From NCBI GenBank assembly GCA_019802505.1, contig JAFMOC010000385.1:16001-80000 (forward strand): a stretch of DNA of 64,000 nt. The letters run 5' to 3'. The DNA is from Corydoras sp. C115 (taxonomy: Eukaryota > Chordata > Actinopteri > Siluriformes > Callichthyidae). The number at the start of each line of letters is the position of its first letter. Position 1 is the stretch's first letter. The notes beneath the pieces are model-generated. The model did no database searches, was not told where the DNA came from, and worked only from the letters and a program-made list of their open reading frames with translations. Position numbers and translations under genes: made by a program. Below are positions 45,427 through 58,260 of the stretch, in pieces.

Positions 45427-45950
45427 GGGACCAGGGTTGGTAACCTTCAGGACCCTCTCATAGATGTATGAATGAATAATTGATTGAGTAAATAACGACC
45501 AGGCTGAATTAAATGAAATGAGTGTGTTCACGTTTCTGGGTAGCAGAGTGCAGTGAGGTCTTAAGATCAGATATTTAATGTAACAGTTATCAGTGAACTA
45601 CAACATTCCTTTTCCTTTCGTTTCACGGAGTGGGTGCTTTAAATAAAATGAGCAGAAGGTGCAAACATGCATCACACAAACTAGATGTGAGGATAAAATA
45701 CAGCCCCGGAACGTCGTTCTCTTGATTGAGTGACATCAGAAATTGCAGAGTTGATAAATGTGTTTTCTCCAAAAAGCCTGAATTATAACTTGACAACCGA
45801 AAGACTTGTTTTTACTTTTGATTCCAAACCACTTTGAAATTTTATATGGAAGTCATCATCCAAAATACCCTTTTTAAAGGATACATTTTAATGTGCACAT
45901 CAAAGCAATTTGTCTTAATGAATATATTTAAACCCTAATAGTGCTTACTT
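45427..45950. other. Unique sequence
   Basis: No gene seen. Confidence 0.45.
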
Positions 45951-46160
45951 CCTGTTCACAAGTATTATGTTTGCCAGGCAACAGTGGTTTCCTAGCAACA
46001 TGCATTCTTAGACATCTGTACACGACCTGCTGGTGAAATTGGGGCAAATCTGTTGGTTATTTGTATAGAGAGAAGCAAAAGTCAGAAAGAGAACCGGAGA
46101 AAATGAGTTTCAATCACCAGAGAAAAGCATGTTCTGTGTATCGGCTCACGCATCAGAATA
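45951..46160. promoter_or_regulatory. Candidate regulatory stretch with two RFX-type sites
   Basis: TTGCCAGGCAA (45971-45981, a perfect inverted repeat around one base) and GTTTCCTAGCAAC (45987-45999) both fit the RFX X-box half-site arrangement and are centred only 17 bp apart. Two X-boxes this close are unlikely by chance in AT-rich DNA. Role is inferred from motif knowledge. Confidence 0.35.
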
Positions 46161-46186
46161 TTTTCAGAATATTTTCAGAATATTTT
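46154..46186. repeat. 11-bp tandem repeat, three units
   Basis: Three exact copies of cagaatatttt. Confidence 0.95.
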
Positions 46187-46399
46187 CAGGCGTAAATATA
46201 AAAATAATCAACAAAGGTTGAAGACAGCAATCAGCTAGAGTAGAGTTTTTTTATTATTTTTTTTTTAAGTAAACATTTCCATGGTCGTTGTTAATAACAG
46301 AACCGCTCTGAGAAGTTTAATGCGGTGATAGAAACATGGCATGACAGATTGTGTTTATTTGAATCTGGGTAGTCCTGTCTTTGGTCCTCATTGTGTCCT

Positions 46400-46610
46400 G
46401 GCATGTAAAAGGTTGGGGCAGGAGCTTGCCATCGGCCGCACCGATGTAGACGATGGCAGGGTGGCAGTGTGCTGGGCAGCCGGCGCCCTGTCCTGTGGAA
46501 GTGTCTGAGGAGAAGCCTATATAAAAAGTGTGAGACGCAGCCGGTGGAGAGAGACGGCGGGACGACGGGAACGTGGCAGGACGGCAGCTACAGCAGCCAG
46601 ACCAGCAGTA
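46400..46610 (+). promoter_or_regulatory. Candidate TATA-containing core promoter and 5' exon
   Basis: A GC- and CpG-rich stretch stands out from AT-rich surroundings. TATATAAAA at 46518-46526 is a strong TATA box; transcription would start about 46548-46556, in ggagagagacggcggg. A donor-like GTATGA at 46608-46613 could end a short non-coding first exon. Upstream at 46427-46458, tgccatcg and cgatggca form an 8-bp hairpin around ccgcaccgatg. No coding frame starts here: the first ATG meets a stop after three codons. No downstream exon is proven. Confidence 0.35.
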
Positions 46611-47156
46611 TGATTAATTAAATCTGCAAATTGATTGATTCTCATCCACTTTAGTAATTATATTTACATAACAGGACAGGTCCGGTGTGAGATTATTAGT
46701 TCTGATTACTTTATTAAAGGCTTTCTTTAGGACCTGTTTATGACCTGTACTCTATGTAAAGCTAATAATGTGAAGTTCAACTTAATGTATGTCAACTTTT
46801 CAAAATACAGATCACATGACATTAGATTACATTCTGTAATGAGCCGTGTATCACTTTCTATTTTTATTCGTCATTTTCTAAAGAAATATGGTCTGCTTTG
46901 GGTATCCGTATTACATTTCTAAAAATGTGGAGATGCTGTTAATTAATTGGATGCTTTATCATAATTACAATGAATAGGGTAGTTAAATTAGCTTTGAAAT
47001 CTCTTGTCTCATTATACGTTCAGATGTCTAACTCCGAGCTGACGCGATGTCTATTTTTAACATTAACATTTGAAGACATGTCTGATTTAGATCTAGTTTT
47101 GTGGTCCTCAAGTGGATATGCCTGTGGAGAGGGAGGGTTTAGGGGTGGAGGGAGGA

Positions 47157-47157
<1 letters not shown>
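46611..47157. other. Unique AT-rich sequence
   Basis: No gene seen beyond the candidate promoter just upstream. Confidence 0.4.

Positions 47158-47214
<57 letters not shown>
47158..47214. repeat. (CA)28 microsatellite
   Basis: Uninterrupted CA array preceded by a purine-rich patch. Confidence 0.96.
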
Positions 47215-47217
<3 letters not shown>

Positions 47218-48214
47218 GTTAAATAGAACATAATAAAGGCTGGCTGCACCCACGCAGGTTTTAATGTACTGAGACTCCAGTAATGTAACTAGTTTGCTGT
47301 TTATATAAAAACAGCTTTATTTAGCGTTATTGGTTTGTAAAATGCTCGGTGGACAGGATCTCCGTTGTGGTCTTCAGTCCTGTATCGGTTTGTAACAGCT
47401 GCATTAAAAGCTTCACCTTAATTGAAGCTGTCCTGGGACGGCGTATTGTCACGGTGCGCCTCTGACGGCGTAAGACGATTTAATTGCAGCATGGAGAATA
47501 AGTACGTTAGTGAGTTGGCAGAGTTTGTAAATTATGGGCACATTAACATGATCCACTCATCTAAATTAGAACGGTTCTGTTATTAAGGTTACATTTCATT
47601 CACATTGCACTTGTTAATTCCTCTTATGACTGGAATGCTTTGGCCCTAATGAGAAGCGAGAGTGCTCTGTCTCACAGACTGAAGCAAATCGAGAAAGAAT
47701 GAGGGATTAAACACGAGAACGAAGAACACGGCGTCATTCATCTGAAAGATTCTGATATTTTTATATTTCCTCTCTGTAATGAAATAAAGTTGAGCTAACT
47801 ATCACTTTACCATTCATAAATATAAAGACATCGGAACATCTCTCTGTCTGTCCATCCATCTCATCCCACAGAGACCATGATGTATTTTTGATGTCCTTTT
47901 ATTGCCTTATAGCACATATGGTCTCAGCTTTATAAATCCTTTATGATCTTGTCATGAGTCTCATATATTTTTTATGATATAGCTCTTAAACATGACCCCT
48001 GGCTTCTATAGATCAGACAGTTTATAATAAAGGTCAGAAAGTTGCCAGGTAAGTAAACATGAAATCAGTAATGATGACATCGCTTCGCTGTAAGTCCTCT
48101 GTCCTTCTGTCCTTCTGTCCTCTCTCACATCCATGCTCTCGTTTTCTGTCTGTCTCTCATTTCTATTACTCAAACTCTCCGTCTCCATTAAGATCCTATC
48201 TTTTTTTTATGGTT
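47215..48214. other. Unique sequence
   Basis: Short gtccttct repeats at 48100-48120. No gene. Confidence 0.45.
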
Positions 48215-48475
48215 TCCTTTCCCCCGTAGCAAAAGTTGTAAAGCGAGGTCTCCATAATGGAAATTGATTTCTGACAGTTTGTGGATTCGTCTTTGCTAAT
48301 GAGCTCTATTTGCAGCTTTGGCATTTCTGAGAAAAAGGTTGCAGCCATGTTGACAAATAGCTGTGCCGACAGTGGTCTGATGAAGGCTTTGGATTTGGAT
48401 CAATCATCACCAACAATATAGCTGACACTAAGTGAGAGATTGTGGGCTAATGCTATGCATATGAGTCTATCAAAG
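48215..48475. promoter_or_regulatory. Enhancer-like unique stretch with POU-type sites
   Basis: Even-composition DNA with CCATAATGGAAATTGATTTCTGACAG, GCTAATGAGCTCTATTTGCA and, near 48455-48465, ATGCATATGA (octamer-like). No stop-free frame of note. Texture resembles deeply conserved non-coding elements; conservation not testable here. Confidence 0.25.
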
Positions 48476-49154
48476 CATGTCTGCATAGAAAACACCTCAG
48501 TGGAATAAAATCGAATGTTTACTTGGTTTAAGTCTCCCGCCAGTTTGACTAACTTATGAATTAAGACTAAACCTGAACCAACTCATTAGTACTAACACAC
48601 AGGTTAATTAATCACAGACATGTTTAATATGAATATCAATATCACATTGATTAGAGGATCATTCCATCTTGACTTCATCGGGTAACATTATTATACAGTG
48701 ATTGATTTTAGAAACATTATAGACTGGAATAGTGACAGACGGAGAGGAGGACTAAATAAAGCAGAAACCAGTCACAACCTTCTGTTTTGTACTGGGAAAT
48801 TCTTTAATACTGTTTGTAAAAGTCATATCTAATTAATCCTAAAGATATTCACAAAACGACATCCTGCAGCTCCACCCGCTAACTTTACGACTCCTGTTCT
48901 CTTATTTTATTATATGTCGTTTTATTAGATGTATATATTATAATTACACAACAGTATTAATTGTGTGCTGCTGCATGTTCTCTGAAGGGTTCTCTATGGG
49001 TATGTGACTTCTAAAACGTGGGTGGCCTCTTAAGAGGTGCGATACGGGGTGATTTTGACACCAACACTGGATTATCAGCTGGTGTGATGCTCACACACTG
49101 TCACACATTGGCATTTTAAATACAGACTTTTCTTTTTCTTATATACCGTGTATA
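48476..49154. other. Unique AT-rich sequence
   Basis: Nothing supported. Confidence 0.45.
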
Positions 49155-49156
49155 CA

Positions 49157-49201
<45 letters not shown>
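49155..49201. repeat. (GT)n-(AT)n array
   Basis: Short GT run continuing as about 20 AT units. Confidence 0.94.
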
Positions 49202-49203
<2 letters not shown>

Positions 49204-50588
49204 GGCATAATGAAAGAACAAAACTATGTTTAAAACTGAGTGCTTGTTAATTATCTAAATTCTTAAGTTCATTAAATGTGATGAATGAATGCGACAATAG
49301 TTCTTTAACATAAGCATTAAATAAAATCACTGAATTAATAGGACATTGTAAATAGATTGTGTGTTTCTCACACACACTACCAATCAATTTGTATAATTAA
49401 AAATTAGCTTAATGAGAAAGTCTTTAAAGCGAACCTGCTGTCTCCTTCTGTCTGTCGTGTTCTCGTCTTCATTTAAACTCTCACTAAGAACAATCTTGGA
49501 TGGCATGTCCTGTAAACCTTGACATGGCATGAATAATGAATCAGATATCTCATGATCTGTTTTATTAATTATAAAGTTCATGTGCAGTGTATGATGTCAA
49601 TTTTTTATAGAATAACTTTTAAGTATTTAAACTTTTTTTTCCCAATAAATTAATAAAAAAAACCCATGTGTAGTGTATTAGGCTGTTTCTCATCCAAACA
49701 GCAGAAATATTTTAAATAATCGTGATCGCAAATCGCAAAGACGTGATCTTCAGTTTAAAGGTGAACAGGGTTTGGATCCTGCGCAGCCGCCTGTCTGTCT
49801 GAGTCTTTCCTCGTTTATCCAGGAGAGCGTTTGTAGGGTCAGACGCTGATGCTGAGCGAGACGATTGGTTTGGAAGCTTTGTTAGTTCACTCTGAAACTG
49901 TCTGATGGGGTTGAGGTTGGAGCTCGCTGTGGGCGTCAAATTTTTCTACATCAAACTCACTCAACCATCACATCATGGGTCTGGCTTGGTGTACAGTTTC
50001 ATTCTGGACATCCACTGAACTGGAACTAACTAAATTAAAAGGTAAAAGATGAAACACCTTCCTAATTATTAAGTTCTTTGTTGTTGCTCCTGCTTCTTTG
50101 TACTTCATTAAGGAAATTGCACTACCATTCTTAGAATACAAAGGGATATGTGTCCAAAGACATTTCTTTATCTTTTAATAGTGAGAACATACCACTTTAA
50201 AGTATAAATCTTTTACATCTGGACATTTGGAGTGGATTGTAGGTTTGAGATGCCGGCTGAGGTCGTCGCCGTGTTGTGTTAGACATACAGAGGATACGCT
50301 ATACACTTAAATCTGGCACCCATTATTGTCACACTACCTGTGCTAACGCTGTTAAGCCATAACAATCCTCTTTTATCCAGTGATCAGTCTTTATCCTCTT
50401 GTGCTCACTGGAGTGGATTTAATGGGAGAGATCAATTAGGGATAACGGCTTTCACCTTGTCAGTCCATTTGAAAGAAGGAACAAAGATCTTGAAAGAGTA
50501 TGAAAAGGTTATTAATTCTAACTATAGTTCCTTTCATTTGATAACTGAACGCTCTGTAGATAAGGCAAAGTTTCCAGTGACAAAAATA

Positions 50589-50592
<4 letters not shown>
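49202..50592. other. Unique sequence
   Basis: No gene identified. Confidence 0.45.

Positions 50593-50630
<38 letters not shown>
50593..50630. repeat. (AT)n microsatellite at SINE edge
   Basis: AT array, with one GT unit, running up to the start of SINE-9. Confidence 0.93.
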
Positions 50631-50631
<1 letters not shown>

Positions 50632-50893
50632 CATGGTACAGTGGTGTAGTGGTTGGCATGTTCTCCTCTCATCACTGGATGTCCACGTGGGGTTCTCCGG
50701 TTTCCTCCCACAGTCCAAAAGCATGGATTCAAGGTACATTGAATGCTCTAAATTGCCCCATATAGAGAGTGTTTGTGTGTGTGCAGTGATCCTATGTGCA
50801 CCCTGTCTTGGTTTTGGCTGCCCAGCACCCGAAACGTTCTCCCCTGGATGGGCATGGGGAACCTCATCATGACCCTAGTAGAAAATTAATAAA
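50632..50893 (+). mobile_element. tRNA-derived SINE, internally deleted, variant subfamily (SINE-9)
   Basis: A-box region gtggtgtagtggttggc is present. The B box and roughly 70 bases after it are missing (ggatgtccacgtggggttctcc junction). It carries tgaatgctctaaattg like SINE-6 and SINE-10. The poly-C tract is replaced by ctcatcatgac, and the tail is short. No clear target duplication because the left flank is an AT array. Confidence 0.78.
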
Positions 50894-50909
50894 TATATAT
50901 TATAATATT

Positions 50910-50975
50910 TTAAAATCAGAATACGTTATTAATCCCCGGGATATGTATAAGTATATAAGATAAACTCTTGGATGT
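50910..50975 (+). mobile_element. Fish dispersed-repeat motif (ttattaatccccggg)
   Basis: acgttattaatccccggg matches a motif that recurs at 58195-58215 (ctttattaatccccggggg). Sequences of this kind are common retroposon remnants in fish genomes. Class not resolved. Confidence 0.35.
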
Positions 50976-51924
50976 AGACAGTCTGTTTTTTTGAGAGAAG
51001 CAGAAACTCGTGAGTCTGTGAGATGTTTAAAATTAGGGTGTGATGAACATTCATTTACAACTTTACAGCTCAACACGTCTCCGAGTGTGTTAAACAGAGA
51101 CGGGGCACATTAGGAACTTGTGAATTTAGTTTTAGTTTATTTTGTTTAATGCATCATTTATTTTTCTTGTCTTTGTTATTCATTTGGCTTTAACACTGCC
51201 TTGTGATTTCTCAGTCTAACATGTCTTCATATTAATATCTGTAGTTATTATTGCTTTGACTTATTATAAGGACTTTCTATGACAATAGTTTTCAGGATTT
51301 TAAAAATCCATCACAGATACTGTAAATGCTTTTTCTTGTGCTGATTTTTGTGATTTTTGACTGAGTCGGCTGATTCCAGACTTTGAGGAAGTCGGTCCAG
51401 TCACCGTGCCGTGTGATGAGCTCTATAAAGCTAGAAATGTTCACTCGTGAAATACGCTGCCAATCTTTTTAGCATCCCTTTAGCAGATTAGATCTATATC
51501 AGAGACTGTTGAGTTTCCATAGCTATAAAATAATAAGCAAATAAAACATGACATCCACATCTTCATATCTGAACACAGAACATCTGCTCATCCATTAGCA
51601 TTCAGTTTCAATCACCGGGATTATTCTCGCACATTTGGCATCTGTGGGTTTTGCATTTAGTAAATATTAGACTAAAGATTAGACCGTGAATGTATACACA
51701 CCCGTGAGATCTAACTAAAAGACGGGTTATTATTTCAGGCATTATGCTAATCAGAGTTTCATCTATTTATACCGGGGTCAAAGGTGTCCTGTTGATTTGG
51801 AGCTTATTAGTATGCAGATGTAAACTATGATATTCCATCCTGACTTCAAAAAAACACTTCAAATGGTGTTCTGTTTTGTAATAACTGACAAACACACTGA
51901 GACTTTAGTGTTATAGCAGTAATA
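50976..51924. other. Unique sequence
   Basis: No gene identified. Confidence 0.45.
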
Positions 51925-51950
51925 AACACACACACACACACACACACACG
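51925..51950. repeat. (CA)12 microsatellite
   Basis: CA array ending in cgtg. Confidence 0.93.
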
Positions 51951-53567
51951 TGTTAAGCACAGTAATGAAAGCGTGACCGTTTGGTCCTGTTTTGCAGCCA
52001 CCTGATCTGAGCATCTTGCTGTCAGCGGGTCGATGGTCGACTCCTTTGTTCCAAAGTATTTTAGAGTCCGGTCTGTAATCTTTTACTCTCCAGCTGATGC
52101 TTCTCCAAAATGGACTCCTGCAACAAAACAAGGATCTAAATCACATCATGGAATCTACAGCTCAGCTATAGAAAAAAGAAACAAAAAGTTCTGTTCTGAT
52201 TGAAAAGCTGTGGTGAAGCTGTGCAGGAACAAACGTCTCAGGATTGTACAGAAGACGAAACTCCTCCAGAATGACGTGAGGGATTAAAGTCATAGAGAAG
52301 GTGATCACTAAGGTATTGCTGCTGAAGATGCTTTAGAAGCTATTGAATCACACTGTGTACTCAGCTTTCCACAAGCTTCTCCATTTTGGCTGGATTTGGA
52401 ACCGAGAACCTCATATTATGACAATCAGACTTCTGATGTAGCACAGGTTACACACACACACACACACAAAAGTATATGTCCCCATGTGCTTTTGTGCCTT
52501 TCCCAGTACCTTGCTTTTAATATAGTCTTTGATGTAAAGGTTAAGCCCTTTGAAATGTAGAATTGGTGCCATGTGTCTGTGAAGGTGTCATCTACAAAGG
52601 TGACTTTCCTTTTTTCTCCTGTCCCACTATTGATCTTACTGTGAAGTGTAATGTGCACAGAACCGTTTCAGAAGATAACACCATTTCTACATTACTATTA
52701 ATCTCCGTAGACACCACCGAGCCTGCATCGTTGGCCACACATCTGCAAACCACTTTGTTAGATTATGATTAAATAAACAAATTAATTAAAGATTAAATAT
52801 GAACCCAGCATTTGCCATGCTATTAAAATGATGGAGTGTGCTTATTTTAAGTTTGAATATAATGGATGCACAGAATAAGGTCCTTCATTAATGTTTAATG
52901 TATAATTAAGCATTGTACATGGCTGAGTTGAAACAGGACCGCGATTGATGGTTTGCCGTGTTTGTAGGAAAAGCCGTTTGGATAAGGGATGGACGCTCGA
53001 TCACAAATTATAAAAGTCCTGGTTAGACTTTGGAATAAACATTGCACTAAAGACATTTAGGAAGTTTTAATATTGTCCTCATTTGTTACTCTATTGACAA
53101 ACATTTTAATTCTGTTTGTTGTTAACACTGTTTTTGTACTTGTGGTGGTTCACACAGTGTACCACATCAGCGTGATCAGCAGGGTGTGAATATAGTGTGC
53201 TCGCAATTATACATATCATTAATACCACCGCTGGGTTTGCAGTCCTGCCAGAACATTACTGCAACAACCGTAAAGTCAGTCAGAGGACAGTCCACCTGAG
53301 TTCACCGACTATACAGAATCGGTTTATCATTTCAATTTATTAAACTAATCCCAGTTCAGAGTATTTTATTACCACTCTCACTTCAGCTTGCAATAGAGGT
53401 GCTATTGAAAAACACAAAACCTGAACTAGAGCTGAGTTTGCTGGATGTGTTGAAGTCCAAACAGTTAAAAAATAAAATCTAGTATAGTAACTATACTGTA
53501 TCGTAAGTGGTGCATATATTTTATTGTTCATGTATTGTGTCTCTTTTTTTCTTGCTTTTTCATACCT

Positions 53568-53571
<4 letters not shown>
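51951..53571. other. Unique sequence
   Basis: Short CA run at about 52450-52468. No gene or exon supported. Confidence 0.45.

Positions 53572-53572
<1 letters not shown>

Positions 53573-53603
<31 letters not shown>
53573..53603. repeat. (GA)15 microsatellite
   Basis: Uninterrupted AG/GA array. Confidence 0.94.
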
Positions 53604-55133
<1,530 letters not shown>

Positions 55134-55162
55134 TGGGATTCTGTTTGATAACATTTCCTGAA

Positions 55163-55222
55163 ATGGATTACATTTCACAGTTCACTTTAGTCGTCTTCTG
55201 CGTCCTCTCCGGGTGTGTTGGG
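55163..55222 (+). CDS. Candidate first coding exon with signal peptide, unknown gene
   Basis: Seen directly: an ATG in fair context (tgaaATGG: A at -3, G at +4), twenty codons, then the donor GTAAGA at 55223-55228. The residues start MDYISQ, continue with a hydrophobic core FTLVVFCVL and end in SGCVG, a classic secretory signal layout with a small residue at a plausible cleavage point. The intron would be phase 0. If the donor is not used the frame stops three codons later (55229-55231). Alternative: the CT array plus the branch-like TGATAAC (55146-55152) and TTTCACAG (55173-55180) form an acceptor, making 55181-55222 a 42-nt internal exon. The downstream exons are not identified. Confidence 0.35.
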
Positions 55223-55307
55223 GTAAGATAGATGTGTAAGCTGTGAGAATATTCTGAGCAGAGAGGATTCCTGCTGCACGCTGATGACGGATTTAAATAA
55301 GCGAGCG

Positions 55308-55341
55308 TGTGTGTGTGTGTGTGTGCGTGTGTGTGTGTGTG
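55308..55341. repeat. (GT)n microsatellite with one GC unit
   Basis: GT array within the putative first intron. Confidence 0.94.
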
Positions 55342-55615
55342 AGCAGTCTGAGATATGGCCTCTCGTAGCCGAGGCGGGAAGTGGAACGGTAATTGTGTTT
55401 CTTGTCGTTTTGATGAGTCAGAAAGCCGTTCGGAGTTTTGAGGGTGACACACTCTTTTATGACTCAGGAAAAGGCTGTCGGAACCGACGCATTAGGAACG
55501 CTTCCACACTGCACTTGTCTCAATCGCTGTTTGAAAGGAATTGCAATCATTTCCATTTCTCACGACGTGTGTTTGAAGAAGACACTTCATTTTTGACTTT
55601 TTAAATTCGCTTTTT
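55342..55615. other. Unique sequence
   Basis: No further exon recognised. Confidence 0.4.
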
Positions 55616-55625
55616 AACATCACAT

Positions 55626-55980
55626 TGCTTAGTGGTTGGCATGTTCTCCTCTCAGCACTGGGGATTCCAGGTTTGAATCCCAATCTGGCTGGAGTTTGCA
55701 TGTTCTCCCCGTGTCATGGTGTCCTCCTGTGTGGGTTTCCTCCGGGTTCTCCGGTCTCCTCCCAACAGTCCAAAAACATGGATTCAAGACAATTGAATGC
55801 TCTAAATTGCCCCATACAGTGTGAGTGTGTGTTTGTATGAATGTGTGTGCCCAGCGATAGATTGGCGCCCTGTCCTGGGTGTATCTGCCCAGAGCACTAA
55901 ACGTTCTCCCCTGGATGGGCATGGGAACCCCCCCCCCCACGACCCTAATATAGGATAAAGCGGAAGATAATGGATGGATG
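55626..55980 (+). mobile_element. tRNA-derived SINE, variant subfamily, slightly 5'-truncated (SINE-10)
   Basis: Begins inside the A box (tgcttagtggttggc), so the first 12 or so bases are absent. B box is ggtttgaatcc. It carries the attgaatgctctaaattg variant and an extra atggtgtcctcctg insertion in the middle. Imperfect target duplication: aacatcacat (55616-55625) and aatatcatat (55981-55990), 8 of 10 matching, suggesting an older insertion. Confidence 0.83.
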
Positions 55981-55990
55981 AATATCATAT

Positions 55991-57480
55991 CGTTGACATC
56001 ATAGAACATCATATTAAATATGTTTTATATATTTTTTGTCAGCAAAAAAGAGAAAGGAAGCAAAATAGAGACAGAGTTCATATTAAAAACATCATCATCA
56101 TCATTAACATCATCATTAACATGAAATCACAATCAAGAAACATTTAAAACTGATTTCAGTGTTTACTGACGGAAATTTAATCCGCTTGCGTTTGAGATTT
56201 GGTGATTATGGTACATTGATTTTACGTTATTTCTTTATAATATTTTAAAGTTTAGAGTGTAATATCTGAATGTTTGGGATGCCGTATGTTTGCAGTGAGA
56301 ACAATGCGAGGTCTGTAGTGATTCACACTGCGTAATGCACACTGCCATCATCTCGTCTTCTATCCTGATGATTAACAAGGTTTTATTCTTCAAAGTATCC
56401 CAGGAACTCGGCCAGACTCTCATTCAGTCAGACGTTTATCAGGGAAAAAAAAACAGATTCTCCACATGAGGCACCTTCAACACAAACAGGATAAATCTGC
56501 AGCGCTGCATGAATGGAAGGAAACGGGAATGAGTCGACGCTCGGGAGTCTGATGAATGCATGAGTGTTTGCATTCACACGCAGGGCCAAATTTACCCAAA
56601 ACACAAATTCTACGAGCATATCTGATCTGTGTATTAGACGTTCCTCCAGCCTGAGTCGACGGGGTCATTAATGTGGGGAGAAATGATTCATTTAATACTC
56701 AACACTGAAGGAAAATAAAACTAAAGACAAATTTACAGTATGAATTTGAATGAATTGATGAATTTGGATAAATTCTGATATGTGCACCACATTTCCAGAG
56801 CTCCCGCCTCTTTTAAACATTGAATCATGCTATCATTAGCCATAAGCTTGATCTTAATACAGAAGCCTTCACTGAGTGTCCCAAAATCGGCATTCTGATT
56901 ATTGCCGTTTCCTTTTCCAGTAAATATATTTTTAACTAGACTGGAACAACATAAAGCACCAGTAATGCCCTGCACACTCCACCGAATTCTACCCCACCAG
57001 ATATCTGTGGGATTCTATTAGAACAGCCGTTTCGCAAGATGATAGAGTAAAGACCATTGAGCACTTTAATTCTCATAGAGGATCAAAGAGAATTTCACCT
57101 GAATTTAATGACTGAACTGATTCAGATGATCTATATTTGGAAAAATGGCTGCTTGATTATATTCACACTCTGTATATTAGTGTCCTACACTGTCAGCGCT
57201 CTCAGGAAGCTTAAGGAGGATGAGCTCTAGTCCTCTCTTACTTTAAGAACAATAACATCATGGAGTCTTAGAACAGGCTTTAAACACAGTGAAGCTGCTT
57301 TAATGGAACACACGTTTGTAAAAAGCTCGCTTTTTTTTATATTTAAATTTATATAAAGTGGATCTCTCATTTTCTGCATCCTGCAAATTGCAACGATAAG
57401 CACACGCCCTTCTTTAATAAAAAATAAAGACATGTTATAGAGCAATGCTCTGAGGATGAACATGCAGGGGCACTGCCTTG
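55991..57480. other. Unique sequence
   Basis: Short (ATC)n and atcattaac repeats at 56090-56125. No gene identified. Confidence 0.45.
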
Positions 57481-57699
57481 CATTCTGGAACTTTTCAAAT
57501 GAAAACCAAAACAGAGAAATTGATTTCTGTGATTCTGTTAGTGAGAAAAACAGATCATGCTTCTGTTAAACCGAGGTGAATTCTTTATTAAAGAGTCAGC
57601 TGAACTGAAACACGCAGCAGGAAAAACATTTGTTCATCTGCTGTCTAAATAAAGATTTCTTTGCAGGCTTTGTGAAAAAATAGAATACTCTTTACTGAA

Positions 57700-57870
57700 C
57701 ATATATTGCATTGTAATGCATTTTTATGTGTTTTTTTATTCCTGAGAGCCAAGAAAGCTGAATAATATATCGCATGGGTTTCTGTTGGCTTGCAGAATTT
57801 AATGGCACAGTGCTGGCATATTACTAATTGCCCCAGCTTTAAACCAACATGTCCTGTTCTTGCCCTTTTC
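57700..57870. promoter_or_regulatory. Enhancer-like unique stretch
   Basis: Non-repetitive DNA with GAATAATATATCGCATG, GCATATTACTAATTGCCCC and similar packed cores. Inference from texture only. Confidence 0.2.
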
Positions 57871-57975
57871 CTTACCACGGCTGCAAACACCTGCACTGAT
57901 TTAAATGAAATGGTGTAAAGGTGAGTTTGACCTTCAGAACTTGCCCGTTCAGATTCAGCTTGTTTACTTTCTCAG

Positions 57976-58076
57976 TTTCGGAGAAGACTGTATTCTGTAA
58001 CTCCAGGGACAATATGTCCTGTTCCTGTCCAGTATTTCTGAATTGTCCCAAAGACCGTATCATTAACTGTTTCTAA
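57976..58076 (+). CDS. Weak candidate terminal exon, cysteine-rich
   Basis: ACTTTCTCAG at 57966-57975 could be an acceptor. Reading on with two leading bases gives SEKTVFCNSRDNMSCSC and then PVFLNCPKDRIINCF before a stop at 58074-58076, with AATAAA at 58167-58172. The pyrimidine tract is short, the same DNA is also open on the minus strand, and no family is recognised. The phase does not join directly to the candidate exon at 55163. Probably chance. Confidence 0.12.
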
Positions 58077-58174
58077 CAAATTTATTATGAAGTTTTGTTG
58101 TTCAGAAAAAGATAAATGTTCATCGTTTTGAAAAAAAAAATGTTAGTTGCTTGATTATTAAATAACAATAAACT

Positions 58175-58260
58175 TATTATAGAATTAGAAAACTTTATTA
58201 ATCCCCGGGGGGAAATTGCATTTACCTATTATTATTCAAAATAGTGTAAACTAAACTAAA
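58175..58260 (+). mobile_element. Fish dispersed-repeat motif, second copy
   Basis: ctttattaatccccggggg followed by gaaattgcatttacc, the same type as 50910-50975. Likely a retroposon remnant; class not assigned. Confidence 0.35.

Noticed and set aside
46461..46482. miR-34-like word tggcagtgtgctggg
   Set aside because: Shares the seed GGCAGTG with miR-34, but the rest differs and no opposing arm can form a precursor hairpin.
46484..46500. ggcgccctgtcctg as a SINE fragment
   Set aside because: Fourteen bases match the SINE 3' region, but nothing on either side does.
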